A stretch of 64,000 nucleotides of DNA from an uncultured Lachnospiraceae bacterium (GCA_910588405.1 CAJUPT010000001.1:214845-278844), one strand, 5' to 3'; shown: positions 17,758 to 26,738, counted from the first letter of the stretch. Notes: generated from the sequence alone by a model not told the origin. Made by a program: numbers and translations.

Positions 17758-19518
17758 TCATTTTAAAATCTGCTCCGCTACCCTAAGCCCGTCCATAGCC
17801 GCAGACATAATCCCGCCGGCATAGCCAGCCCCCTCTCCGCAGGGGTAAAGCCCTTCGATGCCGCTCTCGCACCGGTCGTTGCGCAGAATTCTCACCGGGG
17901 AGCTGGTACGGGACTCCACGCCGGAAAATATGGCGTCCGGACGGGCAAAACCGGGCACCTGGCGGTCAAACGCATAGACGCCCTCGACTAGAGCGCTGCC
18001 GATGCCATCCGGCAGGATGCTGCGCAGATTTCCAAAATCATAACCGCCTTTCATCTGCGGTGTCACCGTCCCCAGCCCGGTACTCTGCCGTCCGGCCTCA
18101 AAATCCTGAAACAGCTGCACCGGAATTTTCCCCTGGCACAGCTGATATGCCCGGGTTTCCAGATGTCTCTGAAATTCCATGCCCGACAGCACCGGACATT
18201 CGGGATATTCTTTTACAAAATCCTCCGGCGTTACCGTCACGATCAATGCGCTGTTGGCATTCTTCCCGTCCCTGGCCCGGTTGCTCATACCGTTCACTGC
18301 CAGCCGCCCAGGCTCAGAGGATGCATTGACTACATAGCCGCCCGGACACATACAGAAGGAATAAACCCCTCTGCCGTTTGCCGCCCGATGGGTTACTTTG
18401 TAATCAGCCACCGGCAGCAAGTTCCCGTAAGGATGGATGCCGTACCTCGCCTGCTCGATCACCGGCTGGGGATGCTCCATGCGCAGCCCCACCGCAAAAG
18501 CCTTGGCCTCCATGGGCACCTGCTTCCGGTATAAGGTCTCAAAGGTATCCCTGGCGCTGTGGCCGATGGCAAGGACCACAGTCTGCGCCTGCACTTCCTC
18601 CTCACCATTCACAATCACTCCGGTCAGCCTGGCATCCGCAGCCACACCTATCGACTTGGCCTCCACAGTTGCCCCCGCCGGCCTGGCATCCGCAATCCGG
18701 CCAGGTATGCCGGCGTGACTATCCGGATATTCCGTTATCCGACTAAATGCGTCACTGACACGTTTTGCCGGATACTTCGTAATGAGAAAATCGGTAACGC
18801 AGGACTGAAAACGGATTTCCCCGCCCAGGCTCAGGATCTCTTCCCGGAGATTTTTTACTACCCGGCGCAGCACATCCGTGCCGATATGGGGCTTTTGCAT
18901 ATATAAAATATCCGGGTCCGCCCCCGCCTCCACAAAGCACTGCAGCACAAACCGCCCTCTGCCTTTGGGGTCCTTCACCAGCGTGTTTAGTTTTCCGTCG
19001 GAGAAAGTGCCTGCGCCGCCCTCGCCGAACTGAACGTTGGATTCCGGGTTCAAGGGACCTCCCTGCCAGAATGCCTCCACATCCCGCACCCGTTCCTCCA
19101 CTGCCTTCCCCCGCTCCAAAATTAACGGACGAAGCCCGTGGCAGGCCAGCAGAAGACCGCAGAACAATCCTGCGGGGCCGCTGCCGATAATTACCGGCCT
19201 GTCCGCGTCCTGCCCCCGGATACCGCGGCCGGTAAATCCTTCTTCAGAATTTATGCCGGAAAACCCATATGCGGCCGGCCGGAACAGCATAACATTTTTA
19301 TTCTTAGCCTTTTTTACCACGGCAGATTCATTCTTTACTTTCACCCACACCGTATAAACAAAATAAATCTCCGGCTTTTTTCTGGCGTCCACGGACTTTT
19401 TTACCACCTCGAAATGGGAGACAGCCTCCCGGGGCAGCTTCAAAAGCTTTGCAATCTTCCGCTCCATATCCTCCCTGGTATGGTCAGGCGGCAGCTTCAT
19501 CTGCGCAATCTGAATCAC
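17758..19518 (-). CDS. FAD-dependent dehydrogenase (COG2509 type) with internal insert
   Basis: A large FAD protein of the NAD(P)/FAD-dependent oxidoreductase family with a small N-terminal domain. The FAD loop is IGSGPAGLFCGLLLA, and later come GEGGAGTFSDGKLNT and a C-terminal GEGAGYAGGIMSA motif. These proteins are widespread in Firmicutes, but their substrate is not established. The frame opens at ATG 19539; the GTG at 19518 is preferred because AAAGGA lies 7 bases upstream and VIQIAQMKLP matches typical family N-termini. Between the second beta region and VVLAIGH there are about 45 extra residues containing a near-duplicate (ADARPAGATV / ADARLTGVIV). Confidence 0.8.
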   Translation of the reverse strand: MIQIAQMKLPPDHTREDMERKIAKLLKLPREAVSHFEVVKKSVDARKKPEIYFVYTVWVKVKNESAVVKKAKNKNVMLFRPAAYGFSGINSEEGFTGRGIRGQDADRPVIIGSGPAGLFCGLLLACHGLRPLILERGKAVEERVRDVEAFWQGGPLNPESNVQFGEGGAGTFSDGKLNTLVKDPKGRGRFVLQCFVEAGADPDILYMQKPHIGTDVLRRVVKNLREEILSLGGEIRFQSCVTDFLITKYPAKRVSDAFSRITEYPDSHAGIPGRIADARPAGATVEAKSIGVAADARLTGVIVNGEEEVQAQTVVLAIGHSARDTFETLYRKQVPMEAKAFAVGLRMEHPQPVIEQARYGIHPYGNLLPVADYKVTHRAANGRGVYSFCMCPGGYVVNASSEPGRLAVNGMSNRARDGKNANSALIVTVTPEDFVKEYPECPVLSGMEFQRHLETRAYQLCQGKIPVQLFQDFEAGRQSTGLGTVTPQMKGGYDFGNLRSILPDGIGSALVEGVYAFDRQVPGFARPDAIFSGVESRTSSPVRILRNDRCESGIEGLYPCGEGAGYAGGIMSAAMDGLRVAEQILK

Positions 19519-19688
19519 GTCGGTTTCCTTTCTCATCATGTTTAATACTTTTTTATTTTAATGAATAGAACGTCACAATCCCTCTTTGCCATAAGCCAAT
19601 ATGATATTATGAGGGCTTGATGTACCACACTACACCAAAACCTTCGCACCATTAACCTTTACACCATTTTTACACCATCCCTGTAATT

Positions 19689-21119
19689 TTATAAATCCGC
19701 CGCGCTTCTCCCTGCTACGTATCCGCTGCTCCAGGCCCACTGCAGGTTATAACCGCCGCAGCTTCCGTCCACATCAATCAGCTCCCCGGCAAAATACAGC
19801 CCGGGAACGATTTTGGACATCATCGTGCAGGGATCGATCTGCCGGGTATCCACACCGCCTGCCGTTACCTGGGCGTTCTCATAGGAATTTACCGCCTTGA
19901 TCCGGGTGCGGAAGGATTTCACGCCTGCCGCCAGCCTCCCCGGCTCTTTGCCGTACCGTTTCAACAGCAGCGCCAGCAGCTTTTTATTCAGCAGTCCGCC
20001 GTAGCATTCCGGCGAAAAGGCGCGAAAATATGCTTCCAGCTCCATCCCGGACATGGAAGGCATCAGATCCAGCTCCGCTTCCACCTTCCGCCCCGCCTGC
20101 ATAGCCAGCCCCGCAAACCGGCTGACCTGAAATACCGGAATCCCGGAGATTCCGTAAGCGGTCAGCTGCAGCTCTCCCTGATCCTCCGCTGCCAGCTGTC
20201 CGTCCACATAAAGCCGGACAATCCCGTCTGTCCTGATGCCGGACAACTGCTTATAAAAATCCTCCTGGCATTTCAGCTGCACCAGCGCCGGGGACAATGG
20301 CGTAACGGAATGGCCCAGCTTTTTTGCCAGCGTATAACCGCTCCCATCCGAACCGGTACCGGGCGCCGCCTTGCCGCCGCAGGCCAGGACCACACGGTCA
20401 GCAAAAAGAGAAAACGGCTTCCCTTCCGGACCTGTGCCCTTCAGCACAAATTCCGACACTCCCAAAGCAGAAAGGCCGCCTGCCTGAGATCCATTTGTAC
20501 GGCAATCCTTTTTTCGGGGTTTTCCCGTATAAAAATCATTTGACCGGATCTCCTTCATCCGAACATCTCTGATATCCATATCCTTTGCCTGCGCATCTCC
20601 AATACAAATATCTTTTACCTGCAGGGCACAGTTTTTAATCTTCACGGAACAGGCCATTTTCACATCCTGCCGCAAAAGCTCCAGCCGCAGAAGATCCAGT
20701 ACCGCAGACGCCTGTCCCCCCGCCGGATAAATCCCTCCGTTCCTTTCTTTCGGCACCACGCCCAGGCTTTTGAAAAAATCAATGGTTTCCCTGTAGCCGA
20801 ACCGTTCCAGTACCCGCGCCGGAAAGGAGGGATCGTTACTGTGAAAGTACGCCTGTTCCGGCATACCAGCCGACACGAAGTCGCCGCCAGGCCCGGACCC
20901 CTGGGATCGGGGGCTGCCGGCCTGACATACATCTTCCACAATCTTCTCTAGCTTCCGATTGGTGAAATTACACTTCCCATTCCCCGTAGACAGCAGTTTC
21001 TTTCCCACCCTGTCGTTCCCCTCGATCAAAAACACTTCCGCCCCGGCCCGGGCCGCCGCTATGGCCGCCGTCATGCCGGAAGCGCCGCCTCCTGCCACCG
21101 CCACCCGTATCTTCCTCAT
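19689..21119 (-). CDS. HI0933/BaiN-like flavoprotein with internal insert
   Basis: An FAD protein of the HI0933/COG2081 family. It begins MRKIRVAVAGGGASGMTAA and carries STGNGKCNFTN and the closing FAGELIDVDGSCGGYNLQWAW. Members have been linked to flavin-dependent reductions (BaiN reduces bile-acid intermediates), but the substrate here is unknown. The core is extended by about 55 residues near positions 165-221, a hydrophilic stretch with near-repeats (KDICIGDAQ, KDMDIRDVR). The open frame reaches 21266, but the extra N-terminal 49 codons overlap a divergent spore promoter and are unlike the family, so ATG 21119 is chosen; AAGGAAGG lies 14 bases upstream, rather far. Confidence 0.8.
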   Translation of the reverse strand: MRKIRVAVAGGGASGMTAAIAAARAGAEVFLIEGNDRVGKKLLSTGNGKCNFTNRKLEKIVEDVCQAGSPRSQGSGPGGDFVSAGMPEQAYFHSNDPSFPARVLERFGYRETIDFFKSLGVVPKERNGGIYPAGGQASAVLDLLRLELLRQDVKMACSVKIKNCALQVKDICIGDAQAKDMDIRDVRMKEIRSNDFYTGKPRKKDCRTNGSQAGGLSALGVSEFVLKGTGPEGKPFSLFADRVVLACGGKAAPGTGSDGSGYTLAKKLGHSVTPLSPALVQLKCQEDFYKQLSGIRTDGIVRLYVDGQLAAEDQGELQLTAYGISGIPVFQVSRFAGLAMQAGRKVEAELDLMPSMSGMELEAYFRAFSPECYGGLLNKKLLALLLKRYGKEPGRLAAGVKSFRTRIKAVNSYENAQVTAGGVDTRQIDPCTMMSKIVPGLYFAGELIDVDGSCGGYNLQWAWSSGYVAGRSAADL

Positions 21120-21240
21120 ATCAAAATCAACAGCCTTCCTTTTGTCATAAAGTCCGCTTTCAAAACTTTTTCTTTCCAAAGCTTCTCTGATTATTGTATC
21201 ATCCGCCCGTTCTTTTGCAAGCACTTTCATAACAGGAGTT

Positions 21241-21270
21241 TGCATAAATGAATCTTTTTGGAACACACTA
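21241..21270 (+). promoter_or_regulatory. Forespore (sigma-G/F-like) promoter for spoVAF
   Basis: TGCATA at 21241-21246 and CACACTA at 21264-21270 are separated by 17 bases, close to the sigma-G consensus (GCATA ... CATACTA). They lie about 70 bases upstream of the spoVAF start. The position inside the open frame upstream of the HI0933-like gene argues against that gene's longer start. Confidence 0.55.
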
Positions 21271-21342
21271 ACAACAGGTTTATAGGTTTCCTGTCTCGCC
21301 GCCTGAAAATAACCTAAATTCAGTCCATAAGGAGTAGTTCAG

Positions 21343-22782
21343 ATGAATCATCCATTTTCCGGAAATTTACAGGATACTATGGATTACTTTAACAAAGCCC
21401 TGTCCATAGACCGGAATTTTGATATCGTATACCGAGTCCTGCGCATCGGAGGAAAAAATGCCTGCATGTACACTGTGGACGGCTTCGTCAAAGACGAAGT
21501 GCTGGAAAAAATACTGTCCTTTTTGTTTACCAAAAAACCTGAGGACATGCCTTCCAATGCCCACGATTTCTCCAAAGAACTGGTCGCCTACACCGAGGTA
21601 GGGCTTACGCGGGATGCCGACGCCGTGATTACCCAGCTTCTGTCCGGCATCACCTGCCTGTTTATCGACGGCTATCAGGACTGCATCACCATCGAATGCC
21701 GGACCTACCCGGTAAGAAGCGTGGAAGAGCCGGAAAAAGACCGGGTGCTGCGGGGTTCCCGGGACGGCTTTGTGGAGACGCTGGTCTTTAACACCGCCCT
21801 GATCCGGCGCCGCATCCGGGACCCCCACCTGATCAACGAAATCACCCAGGTGGGCAATAAATCGAAAACGGACGTAGCCATCTGCTATATCGATGACAGG
21901 GTAGACCAGGATCTGCTGGAACGGGTTAAAACCCGCATCAAAAATATTGAGGTGGACGCCCTGACCATGAACCAGGAAAGTCTGGCCGAATGCCTGTATC
22001 AATACAAATGGATCAATCCTTTCCCGAAGTTCAAATTTTCCGAGCGGCCCGACACGGCGGCAGCCTGCCTGCTGGAAGGAAATATCATTATTCTGGTGGA
22101 CAATTCCCCTGCGGCCATGATTCTGCCCTCCAGTATTTTTGACATTATCGAGGAAGCAGACGATTATTATTTCCCGCCGCTGACCGGAACCTACCTGCGG
22201 CTGACCCGCTTTGGCACCAGCCTGATCGCCCTGCTTTTAACCCCCATTTTCCTGCTGCTGATGCAGAATCCCCAGTGGATTCCCGACTGGCTGGCCTTTA
22301 TCCAGTTTAAGGAAACCGTATCCGTCCCGCTGATTTTACAGCTTCTGATTCTGGAATTTGCCATCGACGGACTGAAGCTGGCCTCCCTGAACACGCCCTC
22401 CATGCTGACTACGCCCTTAAGCGTTATCGCAGCCCTGGTGGTCGGCGACTTTTCCGTCAGCTCCGGGTGGTTCAACGCGGAGACCATGCTGTATATGGCC
22501 TTCGTCGTCCTGTCCAACTATACCCAGTCCAGCCTGGAGCTGGGCTATGCCCTGAAATTCCTGCGGATCATTCTGCTGGTTCTCACCTCCCTGTTTAACG
22601 TCTGGGGCTTTGCCGCCGGCATCCTGATCTGCCTCATCGCCCTGTTCGGCAATAAAACAATCGCCGGAAAAAGCTACCTGTATCCGCTGTTTCCGTTCGA
22701 CGGCAAAAAAATTGGAGAACGGTTTTTCCGGGCGCGGATTCCCCATTCGTCAGCGGGGGAGCATGGGAAAAACAATATGTAA
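21343..22782 (+). CDS. spoVAF: Stage V sporulation protein AF (GerA-family membrane protein)
   Basis: A 479-residue GerA-type protein: a soluble N-terminal half of about 280 residues, then four to five transmembrane helices (around LIALLLTPIFLLLM, LILQLLILEFAI and LRIILLVLTSLFNVW). SpoVAF sits in the forespore inner membrane and assists the SpoVA dipicolinic-acid channel during germination (family knowledge). Features matching SpoVAF rather than GerAA include the conserved DRNFDIVYRVL start and the PVRSVEEPEKDRVLRGSRDGFVE motif. No other spoVA gene is adjacent. Start ATG has AAGGAG 8 bases upstream. The C-terminal tail after FFRARIPH is short and polar. Confidence 0.88.
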   Translation: MNHPFSGNLQDTMDYFNKALSIDRNFDIVYRVLRIGGKNACMYTVDGFVKDEVLEKILSFLFTKKPEDMPSNAHDFSKELVAYTEVGLTRDADAVITQLLSGITCLFIDGYQDCITIECRTYPVRSVEEPEKDRVLRGSRDGFVETLVFNTALIRRRIRDPHLINEITQVGNKSKTDVAICYIDDRVDQDLLERVKTRIKNIEVDALTMNQESLAECLYQYKWINPFPKFKFSERPDTAAACLLEGNIIILVDNSPAAMILPSSIFDIIEEADDYYFPPLTGTYLRLTRFGTSLIALLLTPIFLLLMQNPQWIPDWLAFIQFKETVSVPLILQLLILEFAIDGLKLASLNTPSMLTTPLSVIAALVVGDFSVSSGWFNAETMLYMAFVVLSNYTQSSLELGYALKFLRIILLVLTSLFNVWGFAAGILICLIALFGNKTIAGKSYLYPLFPFDGKKIGERFFRARIPHSSAGEHGKNNM

Positions 22783-22852
22783 AAAATAATTATATTTACA
22801 GAACCTGACAAAGTATATCACCGACACGTTTTGCCGGATTATTTCTAACCAG

Positions 22853-22890
22853 AAAAGGGAGCCATGGCCTACCAGCCGCAGCTCCCTTTA
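22853..22890. terminator. Bidirectional terminator between spoVAF and hflC
   Basis: Stem AAAGGGAGC / GCTCCCTTT with a 17-base loop lies between converging genes and can serve both strands. Confidence 0.7.
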
Positions 22891-22953
22891 TTACATCGGC
22901 AAAATATCATATTTCATCGCTCTGCCAATTTTTTAACGTTTCTTTTCCCTTCC

Positions 22954-23817
22954 TCAATACCCGTAAAAAATCTGCGCAATCGGCGATGACTCGTCGATAA
23001 TCAAAGTCTTGTTATCCCCGGTCATCGTCGCCTTGGCCGCGTCCAGGGAACGCAGGAACAGGTAGAAATCTGCTTTCTCCTCGTCATTATAGGCTTCGCT
23101 TAAAATCCGCATGTACTCCGCTTCGCCCTTTGCGATAATCTCCGCCGCCTGAGCATCCGCTTTGGACTGCATGACGATGATTTCAGCTTTCGTCTTATTG
23201 GCGATCTCCTGGGCCTCCTCCTGGCCTTCCGCCTGGTAGGTGGCCGCAATATTGTTCCGCTCCGAGATCATTCTCTCATATACCGCATCCTTATTCTCGT
23301 CCGGCAAATCCAGAGATTTCGTCTCCACTGCCAGCAGCTCGATGCCATACTGGGAGAGGGTGTCGCCGATATTGTCCTTGATGGCCTGGGCCAGCTCGCC
23401 GTCACGGCCGCTGATCACTTCCTCCTGGCTGAGACTGCTGATCACATTTTTCAGACTGTTATAAATAATCGTATCAATACGGAACTCCGCATTGCTTTTC
23501 TGTGCGCTCAGCGTCTGGGTGTACTTTTGGGGGTCCGAAATCCGCCAGAGAGCAAAACAGTCGGCAATCATGGATTTTTTGTCCTTAGTCATCACATCGC
23601 TGACCGCCAGGTCGTATAAAAGGACTTCATTTTCGATTTTTTCAGCGCTCTGGATAAAAGGAATTTTATAACTCAAGCCAGGATTTTCCCGGATGTCCAC
23701 AATCTTTCCAAACTGCTTGATCACCGTAAATTCATTGGGATAAGTAACCACCACACCAGAACTTAGAATAAGTAGTGCCAATACGGCAATAATCGGTATT
23801 AAAATTTTTTTCTTCAT
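22954..23817 (-). CDS. hflC: HflC-like SPFH-domain membrane protease modulator
   Basis: A 287-residue protein with an N-terminal signal anchor (IIAVLALLILSSGVVV) followed by an SPFH/prohibitin domain starting VVTYPNEFTVIKQFGKIVD. The C-terminal half is helical and Ala/Glu-rich. HflC forms a membrane complex with HflK that controls access to the FtsH protease. The start at 23817 is chosen for AAAGGA 7 bases upstream; the longer frame from 23859 enters the palindromic repeat. It is downstream of hflK with a 176-base gap filled largely by that element. Confidence 0.9.
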   Translation of the reverse strand: MKKKILIPIIAVLALLILSSGVVVTYPNEFTVIKQFGKIVDIRENPGLSYKIPFIQSAEKIENEVLLYDLAVSDVMTKDKKSMIADCFALWRISDPQKYTQTLSAQKSNAEFRIDTIIYNSLKNVISSLSQEEVISGRDGELAQAIKDNIGDTLSQYGIELLAVETKSLDLPDENKDAVYERMISERNNIAATYQAEGQEEAQEIANKTKAEIIVMQSKADAQAAEIIAKGEAEYMRILSEAYNDEEKADFYLFLRSLDAAKATMTGDNKTLIIDESSPIAQIFYGY

Positions 23818-23837
23818 ATTCTTTTCCTTTCTAACAA

Positions 23838-23932
23838 AGTTCCGCAACTGCCCTTCCAAGCCCCCCGGATCTGGGAGAATTTCCAGCCACTAAAGTGTCT
23901 GTAAATCCTCCCGGGGCTACGGTCCGTTGCTG
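23838..23932 (-). repeat. Palindromic intergenic element, type A (hflK-hflC gap)
   Basis: Outer GCAAC/GTTGC, middle AGCCCC/GGGGCT and GGGAGAATTT/AAATCCTCCC, apical CAC/GTG pairs. It lies directly upstream of the hflC ribosome site. On the minus strand an open frame reads KQQRTVAPGGFTD...AVAEL, similar to the copies near 46.3 kb. Confidence 0.75.
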
Positions 23933-23993
23933 TTTAGAGTTCCGCAGCTCTCCTCACATTGCGATAAGCATTTATTTAGTCCCTGACTGCTTT

Positions 23994-25079
23994 TTATTCT
24001 TCACTGTCGCCGGCATCGACCTCGTCGCTGCCATTGTTCCCGCCAGCCTCCGTGCCGCTGCTGCCGTTCCCGCCGGCCTCTGTCCTGCCGGCGCCCTGGT
24101 TACTCATAATGTTTTCCACATTCGCAAAGGACTCCAAAGGCAGCATGGTCTGGGTAGTTCCGTCGCTCTTTTCGATAATCAGCTTCATATCCGGAAGAAT
24201 TTCTTCCATCGTCTCATAAAACATTCTCTGCTTGGTGATCAGGGGGTATTTCTGATATTCCGCATAGAGCTCGTTAAGTCTTGCTGTCTGACCAATCGCC
24301 TCGTTCACCCGCTCCTCGGCCTGTGCTTCCGCCGTCTTAATGGTCTGGTCCGCCGCCGCTCTGGCCGCGGGGATGTCCTCGTTTCGTTTCTGATTTGCCT
24401 TGTTGATCGACGTTTCTTTTCCCTGTTTTGCATTTTCCACGTTCTTGAAGGCGTCGATTACCTCCGTTGTGGGCGGTTCGGCATCCTGAATCGTGATGTT
24501 CATCAGCTGAATTCCGATATCCTCGCCCTCCAGTCTGGTGACGATCTTCTCTTTGATGGACGCCTGAATTTCATTCTTTCCCGTGGTGATTACGCTGTCC
24601 ACATCATAGAGGCCGATGGTGTCTCTGATATAGCTCTGGGTCAGGTTTTTCAAAATTCCTACCGGGTCCTCTGACGCGTACAGATATTTCACCGGGTCAG
24701 TCACCCGGTACTCCACATAGAAATCCACGTTCACAAAGTTGTAATCCCTGGTGATCATAAAAGATTCCGCTTCCATCGATTCATCCGTATCCATACTGAA
24801 GCCGATAGGAAATCCGTTGATGGTCTTCGGCACCTTCTTTAACATCTGTACATAGGGTATTTTCAGATGGATGCCCGATTCCTCCACCACCTTTGGCACG
24901 CCGAAAGTAGTGATCACCGCATATTCATTTTCTTTTAGTGAATAGATACTTCCGGCAAACAAATACAGCGCAAGCAGTAAAACCACCACAGCCACCGCTC
25001 CTTTTCCGGCTTTCGAGGCCACATCTTTCACATTTACGCCGGACGGGTCGTACTCTACTTTTGTTTTTCTTCTTAGCAT
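23994..25079 (-). CDS. hflK: HflK-like SPFH-domain membrane protease modulator
   Basis: A 361-residue partner of HflC: cytoplasmic N-terminus, one transmembrane helix (GAVAVVVLLLALYLFAG), then the SPFH domain (SLKENEYAVITTFGVP, GIHLKIPYVQ). A coiled-coil region rich in Ala/Glu follows. The tail is Gly/Ser/Asn/Asp/Glu-rich with a duplicated TEAGGN unit. The ATG has AGGAGG 5 bases upstream and a promoter is visible further out, so hflK heads the hflK-hflC operon. Confidence 0.9.
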   Translation of the reverse strand: MLRRKTKVEYDPSGVNVKDVASKAGKGAVAVVVLLLALYLFAGSIYSLKENEYAVITTFGVPKVVEESGIHLKIPYVQMLKKVPKTINGFPIGFSMDTDESMEAESFMITRDYNFVNVDFYVEYRVTDPVKYLYASEDPVGILKNLTQSYIRDTIGLYDVDSVITTGKNEIQASIKEKIVTRLEGEDIGIQLMNITIQDAEPPTTEVIDAFKNVENAKQGKETSINKANQKRNEDIPAARAAADQTIKTAEAQAEERVNEAIGQTARLNELYAEYQKYPLITKQRMFYETMEEILPDMKLIIEKSDGTTQTMLPLESFANVENIMSNQGAGRTEAGGNGSSGTEAGGNNGSDEVDAGDSEE

Positions 25080-25096
25080 CGCTTTCCTCCTAATTT

Positions 25097-25220
25097 AGTT
25101 CCGCTTCAGTCCTCCCGCTCCCCCTGATCTGGAAGTATTTCCGGCCGCCCTCGCGTCCATAAATCCTTCCGGGGCTCGTACGGACTTCCGCTGTTTTTAG
25201 TTCCGCTTCAGTCCTGCTGT
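25097..25220 (-). repeat. Palindromic intergenic element, type B (upstream of hflK)
   Basis: Starts just upstream of the hflK ribosome site (AGTTCCGCTTCAGTCCT end) and repeats that end sequence at its far side. Apical pairs here are CGC/GCG instead of CAC/GTG. The outer arms are less well matched than in other copies, suggesting some decay. Confidence 0.65.
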
Positions 25221-25428
25221 TTCCAGTTCCTCCACCGCTTCCGGGCTGCTGTTATATATAGAAAAAAAGACTTCCATTGCAGCCCTCTGCCGTGCTACAA
25301 TAAAAGTCTTGCTACAGTTGTTCTGATCCGAAACGGATGTTTCCATCGTCCTGACGATTCGGATATACCAAAATCCAGATAATTCAAAGATTTATGGTAT
25401 CAGCTACTCCCTTTTATTTGTTGACAAT

Positions 25429-25457
25429 AGCATACCACATTGTCAAATATTTGTCAA
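25429..25457 (-). promoter_or_regulatory. Promoter of the hflK-hflC operon
   Basis: On the minus strand TTGACA (25457-25452), a 17-base spacer and TATGCT (25434-25429). Transcription would run through the palindromic element before hflK. Confidence 0.65.
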
Positions 25458-25488
25458 GCCTTCTCCCAAATATTATACGAATTTAACG

Positions 25489-25630
25489 GAACTGGTATTT
25501 ATCCTTGACTGCATTGGCTCCATGGCCGGTCTTGAGGCAGACACCATCGGCGGGTTTAACGCCATGATTGGTTTGTCATCACCACGGACGGCATGGAAAA
25601 TGCCAGCCGTCAGATGCTGCGCCCCTGTCA
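25489..25630 (+). pseudogene. Remnant of a von Willebrand factor A domain gene
   Basis: One frame (25489-25571) encodes ELVFILDCIGSMAGLEADT then IGGFNAMI, which matches the MIDAS start of TerY-like VWA proteins. The usual DxSGS motif is degraded to DCIGS. Two bases out of frame, from 25572, comes FVITTDGMENASRQ, which belongs to the later part of the same domain. The intervening 80-100 residues are missing, so this is an internally deleted, frameshifted relic. Poly-A-rich sequence follows. No intact partner is nearby. Confidence 0.6.
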
Positions 25631-25764
25631 GCGCAGACCGAAAAAAAAACATCAACGATGACTTTGAAAAAAGAAAGAACAAAAAAGGAAAAAGCCGGGG
25701 GCAAAAATAAAGCCGGGGCATTTCAAAGAGGGTATTTCAAATCGTTATCTCTGTTGACTTTCCT

Positions 25765-25793
25765 TTGACATAATGATACACTTTTGATAATAT
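25765..25793 (+). promoter_or_regulatory. Promoter of cbiQ-cbiO
   Basis: TTGACA (25765-25770), 17-base spacer, TAATAT (25788-25793), about 100 bases upstream of cbiQ. No cobalamin-riboswitch motif could be recognised in the leader between this promoter and cbiQ. Confidence 0.65.
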
Positions 25794-25892
25794 TTTTCAA
25801 CAATCTTTTTGCACCATAAAGGGCTGTGAAAAAGGCCGCAAGGACATTTTTCACATCTCTTTTATCGTGCGAAAACGCCCGGGAGTAATCAC

Positions 25893-26738
25893 ATGAACCA
25901 TGAACAAACCGCCCATTCCCATACCGGCAGCCATCATCACCACAGGATCGGGCACCGCCATGATACCGGCGGCTCCTCCATCGACTTTTACGCCTGCCAC
26001 TCCAGGATTCGACGCTGGAACCCCGGATTTCGAACAGGATTTTCCATGTGCCTGCTTTTGTTCTGCATCCTGGCTGATCATCCGGCGGTTTCCTGCGTTA
26101 TTATTCTGACTGCCGCATGGATCACGGTGGGGATGGGCGGTTTGTCTCTCCGCCGCTACCTCTCCGTACTGACCATTCCGATCACCTTTATTCTGTTAGG
26201 CAGCGCCGCGGTTGCCATTGATTTTTCCGGACAGCCGGTCGGTGATTTCAATCTGTATCTGTTTGGGGGGTATCTGTATCTGACCGGCGAAAGCCTTTTG
26301 AAAACATTGTTTCTCATATTAAAAGCCTTCGGGGCGGTCAGCGCCATGTTTATCATGACCCTGTCCACTCCCTCCCACGAACTGTTCTCGGTATTGCGGA
26401 AGGCCCATTGCCCGTCCCTGATTGTAGAGCTGATGCACATGATTTACCGGTATATCTTTATTCTCATGGAGGTGCAGCGAAACATGCGCATTTCCGCCGA
26501 ATCCCGGCTGGGCTTTCGGGATTTCCGTACCTCCTGCTACTCTTTCGGACAGATCGCCGGCAACCTGTTCATCGTGGCGCTGAAAAAGGCAAACGCTTAC
26601 TATGACGCGATGGAGGCGCGATGTTATGACGGAACTTTCGCTTTCCTGGAAGAAGAATACCGGGCAAATCCGAGACATCTGATCGCGGCCGGCATCTATT
26701 TTGCGGCTCTGAGCATTTTCCGGATTGTCGTCAGATAA
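25893..26738 (+). CDS. cbiQ: Cobalt ECF transporter T component CbiQ
   Basis: A 281-residue membrane protein, the transmembrane coupling subunit of the Cbi cobalt importer. After a His-rich N-terminus come several hydrophobic helices. The cytoplasmic coupling segment is ESRLGFRDFR, and a second Ala-Arg-Gly-type motif appears as AMEARCYDG; both match the conserved T-component signatures. The first 25 residues hold about ten histidines (SHHHHRIGHRHD), plausibly a metal-binding extension. GGGAG lies 7 bases before the ATG. It is followed after 183 bases by cbiO on the same strand and converges with cbiN-cbiM. Confidence 0.88.
   Translation: MNHEQTAHSHTGSHHHHRIGHRHDTGGSSIDFYACHSRIRRWNPGFRTGFSMCLLLFCILADHPAVSCVIILTAAWITVGMGGLSLRRYLSVLTIPITFILLGSAAVAIDFSGQPVGDFNLYLFGGYLYLTGESLLKTLFLILKAFGAVSAMFIMTLSTPSHELFSVLRKAHCPSLIVELMHMIYRYIFILMEVQRNMRISAESRLGFRDFRTSCYSFGQIAGNLFIVALKKANAYYDAMEARCYDGTFAFLEEEYRANPRHLIAAGIYFAALSIFRIVVR

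Noticed and set aside
21120..21266. N-terminal extension of the HI0933-like flavoprotein
   Set aside because: Unlike family N-termini and overlaps a forespore promoter for the divergent gene.
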